A DNA stretch of 59,116 bases from an uncultured Negativicutes bacterium (GTDB lineage: Bacteria > Bacillota > Negativicutes > Veillonellales > Megasphaeraceae): contig CAADUJ010000023.1 of NCBI GenBank assembly GCA_900752195.1, positions 1-59,116 of the forward strand, written 5' to 3'. The position numbers and the translations under genes were made by a program. Positions 26,701 through 35,045 of the stretch are shown here, in pieces. Numbering within the stretch: the stretch's first letter is position 1; each line of letters opens with the position of its first letter. The notes beneath the pieces are model-generated. The model was not told the DNA's origin and made no database searches. It saw nothing but the letters and a program-made list of their open reading frames with translations.

Positions 26701-28313
26701 CCACGACAGGCGTCGCCCTCATTTCACCACCGCCTCACCACGACGTATATTCCATCGAAGATTTGGCCGAATTGATTTTTGACCTGAAGAATGCCAACAC
26801 CAACGCCTCTATCGGCGTCAAGCTGACAAGCGGTTCCGGCATCGGAACCATCGCCGCCGGTGTCGTCAAGGCCAAAGCCGATTTGCTCACCATCAGCGGC
26901 TACGACGGCGGCACCGGCGCATCGCCCCGGACAAGCCTGCGCCATGCCGGTCTGCCTTGGGAAATCGGTCTTTCTGAAGTCCAGCAGACACTCTTGCTGA
27001 ACCAGCTTCGCGATCGCGTCCGCATCGAAGTAGATGGCAAACTCCTCACTGGTCGTGACGTCGCCATTGCAGCCCTCTTTGGCGCTGAATTATTCGGTTT
27101 CGGTACGGCGCCGCTCCTTACCATCGGCTGCCATATGCTCCGCGTATGCCATCTCAACACCTGCCCTTACGGCGTCTGCACACAAGATGAAAAGCTCCGG
27201 AAAAACTTCAAAGGCAAACCGGAATATATCATCAACTTCATGCATTTTATCGCCCAGGACCTGCGGGAAATCATGGCCCGCCTCGGATTCCATCGCGTCG
27301 AAGACATGATTGGCCGTTACGACCTGCTCCATCAGACCCATCAATCCTTCAATGCCAAGGCAGATACGGTCAACTTGAAGCACCTCCTCTATCGTCCCTA
27401 TACGGATACGCATATTGGCCATCACTTCACAACGCCGCAGGATCACGAACTGGCCAAAACGCTGGACATGGCAAAACTGACGCGCATGTGCCGGCCTGCA
27501 CTGGATGAAAAGAAACATATCCGCGCGCGGCTCCGTATCAAGAATACAGACCGTGTCACAGGCACCTTGTTGGGCAGTGAAATCACGAAGCGCTACGGTG
27601 AACGCGGTTTGCCACAAGATACGATTCACCTCACCTTCGTCGGCTCTGCCGGCCAGAGCTTCGGCGCCTTTATCCCCAAGGGATTGACGCTGAAACTCGA
27701 AGGCGATGCCAATGACTACCTTGGAAAAGGGCTATCTGGCGGCAAGATCATCGTCCGTCCGCCATTGGAATCGATTTTCCCGGCTGAAGACAACATCATC
27801 ATCGGCAACGTCGCCTTCTACGGCGGCACCAGTGGCGAAGCCTATATCAGTGGTATAGCAGGCGAACGATTCTGCGTGCGCAACAGCGGCGTCACCGCCG
27901 TCGTCGAAGGCGTAGGTAATCACGGCTGCGAATACATGACAGGCGGCAAAGTCGTCGTCCTCGGGCCTACAGGCCGCAACTTCGCTGCCGGCATGTCTGG
28001 CGGTGTCGCCTACGTCTACGAACTGGAAGAATCGTACTGCAATACGGATCTTGTCCACCTCGAAACGGTACAGGATGAAGACGAAGGGGCCGCTTTAAAG
28101 GCCCTCATTACGCGTCACGTCGAATATACGGGCAGCGACGTAGGCCGCCGCATCCTAGAAAACTGGGATGACGAACTCGTAAAAATCACGAAGGTCATTC
28201 CGACAGCCTATGAAGAAATGATTTCCCTCATCGCAAAGGCAAAAGCCGAAGGTCATTCCGACAAGGAAGCCCACCTGATTGCCTTCCACATGAAGCACGG
28301 CAAAAAGCCTTGA
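23757..28313 (+). CDS. gltB: Glutamate synthase large subunit
   Basis: 1518 residues, the bacterial GltB length. Domains in order: class II glutamine amidotransferase with nucleophile Cys24 exposed after propeptide removal (HDSCGIG), central domain, FMN-binding TIM-barrel synthase domain (about 850-1220) with the 3Fe-4S ligands in CHMLRVCHLNTCPYGVC (C-x5-C-x4-C), and a C-terminal GXGXG beta-helix (about 1270-1490). It converts glutamine and 2-oxoglutarate to two glutamates. AAAGGGGGAAC precedes the ATG. Unusually, no gltD follows: the next gene is an unrelated radical SAM protein with its own promoter. Confidence 0.97.
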   Translation: MYKKLRDLPAPQGLYDPAYEHDSCGIGLVVNIKGNRSYNIIDDALTILENLKHRGAEGADAKSGDGAGILVQIPHQFFVRECEVLGISLPAAGDYGVGMIFAHRYEGFRKKQMADFERIVRKEGLSILGWRDVPVDESLIGSMAKTICPHFLQVFIKRDPSLQTTMDFERKLYVIRKIAEKEIIPESQEKGSDFYIASLSSQTIVYKGMLTSVQLRHFYLDLSDLDFTTAMALVHSRFSTNTFPSWARAHPNRYIVHNGEINTIQGNVNWLNARQSNSTSPYFPDLKKVFPVVDASGSDSAMFDNCLEYLYMTGHSLPHAMMMMIPEPWEKDSVMSKEKRDFYRYHNFMIEPWDGPAAIGFCDGTVIGGMLDRNGLRPGRYYVTTDDRVIASSEVGALTIPPEKVLYKGRLQPGKILLVDTSQQRIIDDDEIKMQIATEYPYGEWYKKHVFHLDDIVKNQPKLHNDTIVPYDLREQQRVFGYTQEDMDKIILPMARTGKQPIDSMGVDVALPVLSDRPQLLYDYFQENFAQVTNPAIDGVRENIVMSSIVMAGNVANIMDPDDADTAALFLKRPILTNTEMAVIKSLMTDKLHTTVISILYPVNGGPDAMETAIESLCIDAMKAIRNGANILILSDKGTNSRMAAIPALLATAALHHYLIRHTVRSNVGLILESGEPREIHHFCTLIGYGITAINPYVALESIKEMAAKKRLGPISYEEARENYISAAVKGILAVMSKMGISTVHSYHGAQIFEAVGISRDLIQKYFVNTPSPIEGIGLKEIAKENALRHEKAYADPEKLPRGDFYQYHKGGQPHIIDPETVELLQRACRTGDYDVYRQYAEKVNKKSLFRLRDLLEFVYPAGCSIPIEEVEPVESIVKRFRTGAMSYGALSKEAHECVARAMNRLGGRSNTGEGGETADRYHKDTNDEIKQVASARFGVTSNYLINAEELQIKCSQGAKPGEGGHLPGNKVYPDIAKTRHATTGVALISPPPHHDVYSIEDLAELIFDLKNANTNASIGVKLTSGSGIGTIAAGVVKAKADLLTISGYDGGTGASPRTSLRHAGLPWEIGLSEVQQTLLLNQLRDRVRIEVDGKLLTGRDVAIAALFGAELFGFGTAPLLTIGCHMLRVCHLNTCPYGVCTQDEKLRKNFKGKPEYIINFMHFIAQDLREIMARLGFHRVEDMIGRYDLLHQTHQSFNAKADTVNLKHLLYRPYTDTHIGHHFTTPQDHELAKTLDMAKLTRMCRPALDEKKHIRARLRIKNTDRVTGTLLGSEITKRYGERGLPQDTIHLTFVGSAGQSFGAFIPKGLTLKLEGDANDYLGKGLSGGKIIVRPPLESIFPAEDNIIIGNVAFYGGTSGEAYISGIAGERFCVRNSGVTAVVEGVGNHGCEYMTGGKVVVLGPTGRNFAAGMSGGVAYVYELEESYCNTDLVHLETVQDEDEGAALKALITRHVEYTGSDVGRRILENWDDELVKITKVIPTAYEEMISLIAKAKAEGHSDKEAHLIAFHMKHGKKP

Positions 28314-28362
28314 TGCGTATATCACGACAATATCATTACGTTATTTTTCTTGTGTCACCTCC

Positions 28363-28392
28363 TTGTTACGCTCTATTCGACTATAGTATAAT
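28363..28392 (+). promoter_or_regulatory. Promoter of the radical SAM gene
   Basis: TTGTTA (28363-28368), 18-nt spacer, TATAAT (28387-28392); AGGGAGGTGA and the ATG at 28417 follow. Confidence 0.7.
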
Positions 28393-28416
28393 AGACGTAT
28401 AGGGAGGTGATTTTTT

Positions 28417-29304
28417 ATGATAATTGATAACGCTGAAGGCTTGGTTTTTCGGCCTCCTAGCGAAGCCTATAGTTTTATTTTACGAGCTACCATCGGCTGT
28501 TCACACAACCAGTGTACCTTTTGCGCCATGTATAAGGATTCAAAATTCCGCATTCGTCGGCTCGACGAAATAAAGGGGATCATCGATCGCGGCTCCCGCG
28601 TATATCCGACAGTACGGCGCCTCTTCATCGCCGACGGCGATGCCCTCATCTTGCCGACAGATATGCTCCTTTCCATCATCGACTATTGTTACGCCTCGTT
28701 CCCGCGCCTTACCCGTATCGGCGCCTATGCAACGCCCCGGGATTTACTCCGCAAGACGCCGGAAGAACTGAAAGAGCTCCATCAACGAGGTCTTGGCATC
28801 CTCTATATGGGAATCGAAAGCGGCGATGATGGCGTACTGCGACACGTCCAAAAAGGCGTCACAGCAGACGAAGTTATCGAAGCTGGTCAAAAAGCCCTCG
28901 CTGCAGGATTCAAGCTGTCCTGTATGATTCTTCTGGGCCTAGGTGGCCAGGAACGTACCCATGAACATGCCATCGGAACGGGACGCGTCGTCTCGGCCAT
29001 CAATCCGACCATGCTCAGTGCCCTGTCACTCCTCATTCCCCACAATGTCCCCTTATATGAAGAAGTCCAGAAGGGAACGTTTACCCCTCTTACGGCACGG
29101 GGTTTCCTGCAGGAACTCGATGAAATCCTCGCTCATACGGATATGAAAAAGCCTTGCATCTTCCGCAGCAACCACGTATCGAACCGCTACCCCGTAGGCG
29201 GCACCTTGCCAAAGGATAAAGACGCCATGCGAAACGCGCTGAAAACCATGATTCCCTATGAAGACGACAGGGTTCCTATTTTAGGTGACACGCATCATTT
29301 CTAG
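28417..29304 (+). CDS. Radical SAM protein of unknown function
   Basis: 295 residues. The 4Fe-4S/SAM motif is Cys28-x4-Cys33-x2-Cys36 (GCSHNQCTFC), one residue longer in the first gap than the canonical C-x3-C-x2-C. YMGIESGDD is the usual radical SAM GIES segment and GLGGQER resembles HemN/Elp3-like folds. No extra iron-sulfur cysteines or cobalamin domain are obvious. RBS AGGGAGGTGA lies 7 nt before the ATG. It forms a small unit with the exported protein downstream (18-nt gap). Confidence 0.82.
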   Translation: MIIDNAEGLVFRPPSEAYSFILRATIGCSHNQCTFCAMYKDSKFRIRRLDEIKGIIDRGSRVYPTVRRLFIADGDALILPTDMLLSIIDYCYASFPRLTRIGAYATPRDLLRKTPEELKELHQRGLGILYMGIESGDDGVLRHVQKGVTADEVIEAGQKALAAGFKLSCMILLGLGGQERTHEHAIGTGRVVSAINPTMLSALSLLIPHNVPLYEEVQKGTFTPLTARGFLQELDEILAHTDMKKPCIFRSNHVSNRYPVGGTLPKDKDAMRNALKTMIPYEDDRVPILGDTHHF

Positions 29305-29322
29305 CAGAAAGGAGTGGTGACC

Positions 29323-29871
29323 ATGAAAAAACTCGCCTTACTCATCGTCATGCTCATCGTCGTGGCGACGACGGCCTTCGCCCAAGATAGGGCTTCTGAA
29401 CAGCCCCGCTTTGATAACGAACGAACCGTCGTCATCGTCACAACTGAATCATCGACTTATGCCGCCCGCTATATGAACGAACGACTCCGACAAAACTTCC
29501 GCCTTCCCTATTGGGACTGTATCGAAGTAACGACAACCCTTACGCCATCACAGCTGACAGAAGACAATCTGAAAGCTTTGGCCGAACGCCATCACGCCCA
29601 ACTCATCGTCGTTCCCGTCGTCCGCACCTGGATCTGGCGACAATATCATAGTTGGGGATGGTTCGATGACGATGAATTTTATACGGAATGTTTCTATAAC
29701 CTGTCACTCTACGCATACAACGTGAAAGAAGGCTCCCTCAAGAGCTATACTTCACGGGGACAGGAACGCGATGAAGCCATGGTGCTCAACAATCCCTATG
29801 AAGTCCTCGGAAAAGCCATGGACCAGATCATGGAAAAATTCCCCTATACCCGGATTCCAAAGGATCTGTGA
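29323..29871 (+). CDS. Small exported protein of unknown function
   Basis: 182 residues starting at ATG 29323 with GAAAGGAG upstream; an in-frame GTG three codons earlier overlaps the Shine-Dalgarno and was rejected. Residues 1-21 are a clear signal peptide (MKKLALLIVMLIVVATTAFA). The mature part is alpha/beta-like, with an aromatic acidic stretch (WGWFDDDEFYTECFY) and no lipobox, so it is probably periplasmic. I do not recognise the family. Its pairing with the radical SAM gene is positional only. Confidence 0.75.
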   Translation: MKKLALLIVMLIVVATTAFAQDRASEQPRFDNERTVVIVTTESSTYAARYMNERLRQNFRLPYWDCIEVTTTLTPSQLTEDNLKALAERHHAQLIVVPVVRTWIWRQYHSWGWFDDDEFYTECFYNLSLYAYNVKEGSLKSYTSRGQERDEAMVLNNPYEVLGKAMDQIMEKFPYTRIPKDL

Positions 29872-29880
29872 GGGAAAGGC

Positions 29881-29909
29881 TTGACAAATCCCGATATAGC
29901 GAGTAGTAT
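29881..29909 (+). promoter_or_regulatory. Candidate aspA promoter
   Basis: TTGACA (29881-29886), 17-nt spacer, TAGTAT (29904-29909). It would give an aspA leader of about 130 nt that begins with the hairpin at 29934-29973. Confidence 0.55.
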
Positions 29910-29933
29910 TAAGTTAAATTTTATAGGACATGA

Positions 29934-29973
29934 AGCAAAGGCGCTGTTAGAATTTTCTAATAGCGCCTTTGCT
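29934..29973 (+). promoter_or_regulatory. Long stem-loop in the aspA leader
   Basis: AGCAAAGGCGCT and AGCGCCTTTGCT (12 bp) enclose an inner TTAGAA-TT-TTCTAA, making a nearly uninterrupted hairpin of about 40 nt. The following bases are GCGTT-poor and lack an immediate U-run, so it is not a standard terminator for either strand. Confidence 0.5.
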
Positions 29974-30044
29974 CGTTCATAAAATGAAGTTTTTTCTTCT
30001 ATTCTTGTATACAATATGCAATTTTTCGGTAGGAGGGCTAAGCG

Positions 30045-31478
30045 ATGCGTAACGAACATGACTTTTTAGGTGAAATGGATGTACCAGAAGACGTGTACTA
30101 CGGTGTACAGACGATGCGTGCACTTGACAACTTCCATATTACAGGAAGCCATCTGGACCCGGACTTCATCCGCGCGATGGCTATGGTAAAAAAAGCGGCT
30201 GCCTTAGCAAACATGAAGACGCACCGCATGCCAAAAATAATCGGAAACGCCCTGGTCCAGGCGGCAGATGAGATCATTTCCGGCCAGCTCATCGATCAAT
30301 TTCCTGTCGACCCCATCCAAGGCGGCGCTGGCACTTCCATCAACATGAACATGAACGAAGTCCTCTGCAACAGAGCGCTCGAACAGTTAGGCAAGCCTCG
30401 AGGACGCTATGATATCATCTCGCCCAATAACCACGCCAATATGGCCCAGTCCACGAATGACGTATTTCCAACGAGCATGAAAGTCTGTCTCGTCTTAAAA
30501 GGCCACCGTCTCCGTGACGCCCTGTCCCATTTGGAAGAAGAACTCCACATAAAAGAACATGCCTTCTCTTCTGTCATCAAAATGGGCCGGACTCACCTGC
30601 AAGATGCCGTCCCCATTACGCTCGGTCAGGAAATGGGAGCCTATGCCTCTGCCGTCGCACGTGGCCGGAAGCGCATCGAACACGCCTTACACGGGATCCA
30701 CACGATCAATATGGGCGGCACAGCCATCGGCACAGGCCTCAACGCCGAACCGGCGTACATCCGCCTTGTCGCCCGGGAACTATCCAGGGAAACGGGAGAA
30801 CTCTTCCGCTCCGCCCATAATTTCATCGATATGACCAACAATACCGATGGCTTTGCCGACGTATCTTCTGCCATGAAATGCACGGCTCTCGTCCTCATCA
30901 AAATGGCAAACGACATCCGCCTCATGGCATCGGGACCACGGTGCGGCCTCAATGAAGTCACGTTGCCGGCCCGTCAGCCTGGCTCATCCATCATGCCGGG
31001 CAAAGTAAACCCCGTCATGGCGGAAGTCTTAGACCAGTCGTGCTATGAAGTACTAGGAAATGACCTGGCCATTACGATGGCCGTCGAAAATGGTCAGTTC
31101 GAACTCAACGTCATGGAACCGGTCATGGCGTACAACCTCTTCCGCTCCATGGAATGTATGACGAACGCCATCCTCGCCTTTACAGATAAACTCCTCACAG
31201 GCCTTAAGGCAAACGAAGGACAATGTAAAAAATGGGTAGACCACAGCGTCGGCATCATGACGGCATTGCTGCCTCACATTGGTTACGAAAAAGCGTCCTC
31301 CATTGCACGAAAAGCCTATACCTCAGGCATGCCTGTCCGGGACATCATCAGGGAAGAAGGTCTCCTCTCTGATGAAGACATGAATATCATCCTGTCACCA
31401 CTGGAAATGACAAAACCCGGCATAGCCGGAGAAGAACGCCTGGCCAACACACAGCTGTCCCGGGCTGCCGGAGACTGA
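30045..31478 (+). CDS. aspA: Aspartate ammonia-lyase
   Basis: 477 residues of the fumarase/aspartase superfamily. It deaminates aspartate to fumarate, feeding fumarate reduction. Aspartase rather than fumarase is indicated by PIQGGAGTSINMNMNE (about 90-105); the mobile catalytic loop GSSIMPGKVNP (313-323) carries the catalytic Ser. The start has TAGGAGG 9 nt upstream. It stands alone between a hairpin leader and the cysteine desulfidase promoter. Confidence 0.93.
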   Translation: MRNEHDFLGEMDVPEDVYYGVQTMRALDNFHITGSHLDPDFIRAMAMVKKAAALANMKTHRMPKIIGNALVQAADEIISGQLIDQFPVDPIQGGAGTSINMNMNEVLCNRALEQLGKPRGRYDIISPNNHANMAQSTNDVFPTSMKVCLVLKGHRLRDALSHLEEELHIKEHAFSSVIKMGRTHLQDAVPITLGQEMGAYASAVARGRKRIEHALHGIHTINMGGTAIGTGLNAEPAYIRLVARELSRETGELFRSAHNFIDMTNNTDGFADVSSAMKCTALVLIKMANDIRLMASGPRCGLNEVTLPARQPGSSIMPGKVNPVMAEVLDQSCYEVLGNDLAITMAVENGQFELNVMEPVMAYNLFRSMECMTNAILAFTDKLLTGLKANEGQCKKWVDHSVGIMTALLPHIGYEKASSIARKAYTSGMPVRDIIREEGLLSDEDMNIILSPLEMTKPGIAGEERLANTQLSRAAGD

Positions 31479-31602
31479 AGCGGCACGAAGCCCCAGAACC
31501 ATCGGCCCTGGAAGTGCCGACACGCACCTAGCTGCCTGTATGTGGGTATGACAGACGTTTCCTATGACACTATAAAGGCTCTTTTGTCAACGGCGCACCT
31601 GA

Positions 31603-31631
31603 TAGACAAGCGCCACGTATGCCAGTATAAT
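31603..31631 (+). promoter_or_regulatory. Promoter of the cysteine desulfidase gene
   Basis: TAGACA (31603-31608), 17-nt spacer, perfect TATAAT (31626-31631), about 47 nt before the ATG. Confidence 0.72.
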
Positions 31632-31678
31632 ATAGGTGGAATGCGTTATGCTAATACGGAAAAAGGAGCGAGTGTATC

Positions 31679-32977
31679 ATGGAAACAAGAGAAATGTGGA
31701 CGATGATGATCCGATGTTTGAAAAAAGACGTAAAACCTGCTACAGGATGTACTGAACCGATTGCATTAGCCTATGCATCGGCCGTTGCCGCCAAGTATTT
31801 AGGTGAGCCTATCGAACGGATAGAAGCTCAGGTGTCGGCTAATCTCATGAAAAATGGCATGGCCGTCACGGTTCCCGGCACAGGTACGCCAGGTCTTTAC
31901 ATCGCTGCATCTGTCGGCGCCTTAGGCGGTGATCCCGAAGGGGGCCTTCAGGTATTGAAGAAAATTTCTACCGATACAGTCTTCCAAGGTAAGCAGATGG
32001 TTGCCGATGGAAAGGTTCATATCACCTTAGCCGACGTACCGAATGTATTGTATGCCGAAGCAACGGTCTACGGCAATGGTCATAGCGCCCGCGTCTGCAT
32101 TGCCGATGAGCATACGAACATCGTATCTATCGAAAAGGATGGCGCTTCCCTCTATGCCGCCCCGTCCGATGCCGCCTCAACCATATCGGAAGAAGAAGCC
32201 TTTCTCCATCAAATTAGGATGCGCGATATTTACCAATTTGCAACGGAAGTACCGCTTGAAGAAATCGCATTTCTCGAAGAAGCGGCCCGCATGAATGAAG
32301 AACTGTCTCAAGTAGGTATGAAGGAAAAATACGGCCATGCCATTGGCTACACCATGAAACGCGAAATGGACACGGGCTTCTTAGGCCACAGCCTCGTCGA
32401 CGAAGTCATCATGCGCACAGCTGCCGCATCAGATGCCCGCATGGGCGGCGCTCCCCTACCAGCTATGACCAACTCCGGTTCCGGCAATCAGGGCATCGCT
32501 GCGACCATGCCCGTCGTAGCCACGGCAGACCGTGTCAAAGCCTCGCGGGAACAGCTCATCCGCGCCCTTTCCTTGAGCCATCTCACGGCGATTTACGTCC
32601 ACAGCTTCCTGCCCAAATTATCGGCTCTCTGCGCTGCCGGCACAGCCGCCATGGGCGCTGCAGCCGGTATGGTCTGGCTCTTAGGCGGTAAGCAGAAAGA
32701 CGTAGAATATACCATCTTCAACATGACTGGCGACCACATCGGCATGATCTGTGACGGCGCAGGGAACAGCTGTACCTTAAAAGTCGCCACAGCCTGTGAT
32801 GCCGCCTGCCGGGCAGCCCTTCTGGCCCTTCATAATACCCGCGTCAGCGGCGACGAAGGCCTCGTCAGCAACGACGTCGACGAATCGATACGCAATATTG
32901 GCCAGCTCGCTTCCAAAGGCATGGTCCAGACAGATACGGAACTCCTTTCTATCATGCTCAATAAGAACCAGTCGTAA
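31679..32977 (+). CDS. cyuA: L-cysteine desulfidase (UPF0597/CyuA family)
   Basis: 432 residues, the family length. The four conserved cysteines expected to hold a 4Fe-4S cluster are visible: Cys24 (ATGCTEP), Cys318 (ALCAAG), Cys358 and Cys365 (CDGAGNSC). The family (YhaM/CdsB) degrades L-cysteine to pyruvate, ammonia and sulfide; the fold is shared with serine dehydratase alpha subunits, so serine activity cannot be ruled out. AAAAGGAGCG lies upstream of the ATG. Convergent with bioA, stop codons 6 nt apart, without an obvious terminator. Confidence 0.88.
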   Translation: METREMWTMMIRCLKKDVKPATGCTEPIALAYASAVAAKYLGEPIERIEAQVSANLMKNGMAVTVPGTGTPGLYIAASVGALGGDPEGGLQVLKKISTDTVFQGKQMVADGKVHITLADVPNVLYAEATVYGNGHSARVCIADEHTNIVSIEKDGASLYAAPSDAASTISEEEAFLHQIRMRDIYQFATEVPLEEIAFLEEAARMNEELSQVGMKEKYGHAIGYTMKREMDTGFLGHSLVDEVIMRTAAASDARMGGAPLPAMTNSGSGNQGIAATMPVVATADRVKASREQLIRALSLSHLTAIYVHSFLPKLSALCAAGTAAMGAAAGMVWLLGGKQKDVEYTIFNMTGDHIGMICDGAGNSCTLKVATACDAACRAALLALHNTRVSGDEGLVSNDVDESIRNIGQLASKGMVQTDTELLSIMLNKNQS

Positions 32978-32983
32978 GAAGAA

Positions 32984-34330
32984 TTATTCTCCCAGGACGG
33001 ACACGACGGCATCGTGACAGATAGACACGGCTTTATCCATGTCGTCCCGCTCTATTGTAAGGGGCGGATTCATATACAATACATCCCCTATAGGTCTCAA
33101 GATGAGCCCTGACTCCATAGCGCTGCGAAAGATATGCCATCCTATGCGACGCTCTGGCGGAAAGGGCTCTTTTGTGTGCCTGTCTTTGACGAGCTCAATG
33201 GCATTGATGAGGCCAATATGGCGGATTTCGCCGACGTTCTTGTGACGGCCCAGGGCTTCCATCAGTCTGTCGTGGAAATAGACGCCTTCTTGAGCGGCCC
33301 TTTCCACGAGATGATCCCGGTCCAATATGGTAATGACGGCATTGGCAATGGCACAGCCCAGGGGATTCCCTGCATAGGTATGACTGTGGACGAAGGCCTT
33401 GTGGCTACCATAGTCATCGTAAAAAGCCCGGTACACGTCCTCTGTCGTAATCGTCAGAGACATGGGCATGTAGCCGCCGGTAAGCCCTTTCGACGTACAC
33501 AGTATATCCGGTGCCACGCCAGCGTGGTCGATGGCAAAGAACCGGCCCGTACGGCCAAAGCCTGCCGCAATTTCATCATCGATGAGCAAGACGCCGTAGT
33601 CATGGCACAGGTTGCGGAGCGCCTTGATATATGCCGGCGGATAGATACGCATACCGGCCGCCCCTTGCAACACAGGCTCTATGATGAGCGCTGCCGTCTC
33701 CCCGCCATATTGGCGAAAAGCCCGTTCAGCATGTTCGATACATTCGATCTGGCAAGTATGGCGCGTCTTGCCATAGGGACAACGGTAACAATCAAGACCA
33801 TCAAAGTGGATGGCCTCGTGCAGCAGCGGATGGAATATCTTGGCGTAATGATCCATAGAGCCTACGGCAAGGGCGCCAATCGTTTCGCCATGATAGGACG
33901 CAGGTAAGCACATGAAGCGCGTCTTTTCTGGATGCCCCGTCTGGAACTGATATTGAAATGCCAGTTTCAGGGCCGCTTCTACAGCCGATGACCCGTTGTC
34001 GTGGAAGGTGAATTTCGTCAATCCCTCCGGCAGATGAGGCAACAGATGCTGGACCAAATCCAGCGCCGGCTTGTGGGTGAAATTGGTGAAGATGATGTGT
34101 TCCAGCCGCGACAGCTGATCTGTTATGGCCGCATTGATTTCATCGTTACCATGGCCCACAAGATTACACCACCACGACGAAATAATATCGAGATAGGCCT
34201 TGCCGTCCGTCCCATAGAGGTAGACGCCTTTGGCATGATCGATTGGGACAGGCGGGAAGACTTCCATATCTTTCATCTGCATGGCAGGATGCCAAATATA
34301 TCGGCAATCTTCTTCTACAACGTTGCGCAT
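32984..34330 (-). CDS. bioA: Adenosylmethionine-8-amino-7-oxononanoate aminotransferase
   Basis: 448 residues, class III PLP aminotransferase. It transfers the amino group of SAM to 8-amino-7-oxononanoate in biotin synthesis. BioA-specific features include SSWWCNLVGHG near the N-terminus and the PLP lysine in TSKGLTGGYMP. Its start at 34330 overlaps the end of bioD by 16 nt, so translation is coupled. Last gene of the bioY-bioD-bioA unit. Confidence 0.95.
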   Translation of the reverse strand: MRNVVEEDCRYIWHPAMQMKDMEVFPPVPIDHAKGVYLYGTDGKAYLDIISSWWCNLVGHGNDEINAAITDQLSRLEHIIFTNFTHKPALDLVQHLLPHLPEGLTKFTFHDNGSSAVEAALKLAFQYQFQTGHPEKTRFMCLPASYHGETIGALAVGSMDHYAKIFHPLLHEAIHFDGLDCYRCPYGKTRHTCQIECIEHAERAFRQYGGETAALIIEPVLQGAAGMRIYPPAYIKALRNLCHDYGVLLIDDEIAAGFGRTGRFFAIDHAGVAPDILCTSKGLTGGYMPMSLTITTEDVYRAFYDDYGSHKAFVHSHTYAGNPLGCAIANAVITILDRDHLVERAAQEGVYFHDRLMEALGRHKNVGEIRHIGLINAIELVKDRHTKEPFPPERRIGWHIFRSAMESGLILRPIGDVLYMNPPLTIERDDMDKAVSICHDAVVSVLGE

Positions 34331-35019
34331 GGCTCGTGTCTCCCTTCGATAGAATCATACAATGCCGCAAGACGGGACGGCTCGACGTGAAGAATCGTAT
34401 CGCCACGGGCCACTTTCGCTATGACAGGGCAGCCTGTAAGCGCTTCGATCATGGCGACGTTATCCTCTTCCATGACGCCGCCTTTCCAATCATTCAAGAG
34501 GATGCCCTTGATGGGAATATGGCGGGCCTTGATATATTCGCACGTCGTCACGACATGGTTGATCGTTCCCAGGCCGGCTGACGCCACGACGATAACAGGA
34601 AGGCCGAACCAGGAAATGACATCCGTCAGCAACCATTGGGCTTCGTCGTCAAAGCGGATGGGGCAGACAATGCCGCCTGACCCTTCTACCGTCACATAGG
34701 GATACGCATCGGTTACGTTCTGCCAATCACGCATGATGACGGCCTTTTCTATGGGACGATGAGCCAGTTTCGCCGCCAGATGAGGCGACACGGCCTGGTC
34801 ATACAAATACGATACGAGAAGGTCTTCGTCTTCTCCAATGTGCGCTATGTCATTTACATAGCCTGCATCAGATGCGGCCACCTCTTTTGCACCGCTGATT
34901 GCCGGTTTATAATACGCCACATCATAGCCACCTTGACGCAGTGTTTTAATGAGCAGCGCCGTCACGTAGGTCTTACCAATATCCGTATCCGTACCGACGA
35001 CGTATAATCCTTTTGTCAT
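34315..35019 (-). CDS. bioD: Dethiobiotin synthetase
   Basis: 234 residues. The P-loop GTDTDIGKT near the N-terminus and the KPAISG segment (carbamate/substrate lysine) identify BioD, which closes the ureido ring using CO2 and ATP. It lies 26 nt after bioY and overlaps bioA by 16 nt. No bioB, bioF or early-pathway genes are in the window, so those steps are encoded elsewhere or intermediates are imported. Confidence 0.95.
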   Translation of the reverse strand: MTKGLYVVGTDTDIGKTYVTALLIKTLRQGGYDVAYYKPAISGAKEVAASDAGYVNDIAHIGEDEDLLVSYLYDQAVSPHLAAKLAHRPIEKAVIMRDWQNVTDAYPYVTVEGSGGIVCPIRFDDEAQWLLTDVISWFGLPVIVVASAGLGTINHVVTTCEYIKARHIPIKGILLNDWKGGVMEEDNVAMIEALTGCPVIAKVARGDTILHVEPSRLAALYDSIEGRHEPCATL

Positions 35020-35045
35020 AATGTTCTCCTTTCATATAGCCCGCG

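Noticed and set aside
30045..31478. Class II fumarase
   Set aside because: The QGGAGTS segment is the aspartase form; fumarases have TGSGTQ at this place.
33134..33907. A 257-codon plus-strand frame inside bioA
   Set aside because: Antisense to a complete and recognisable BioA; no ribosome binding site.
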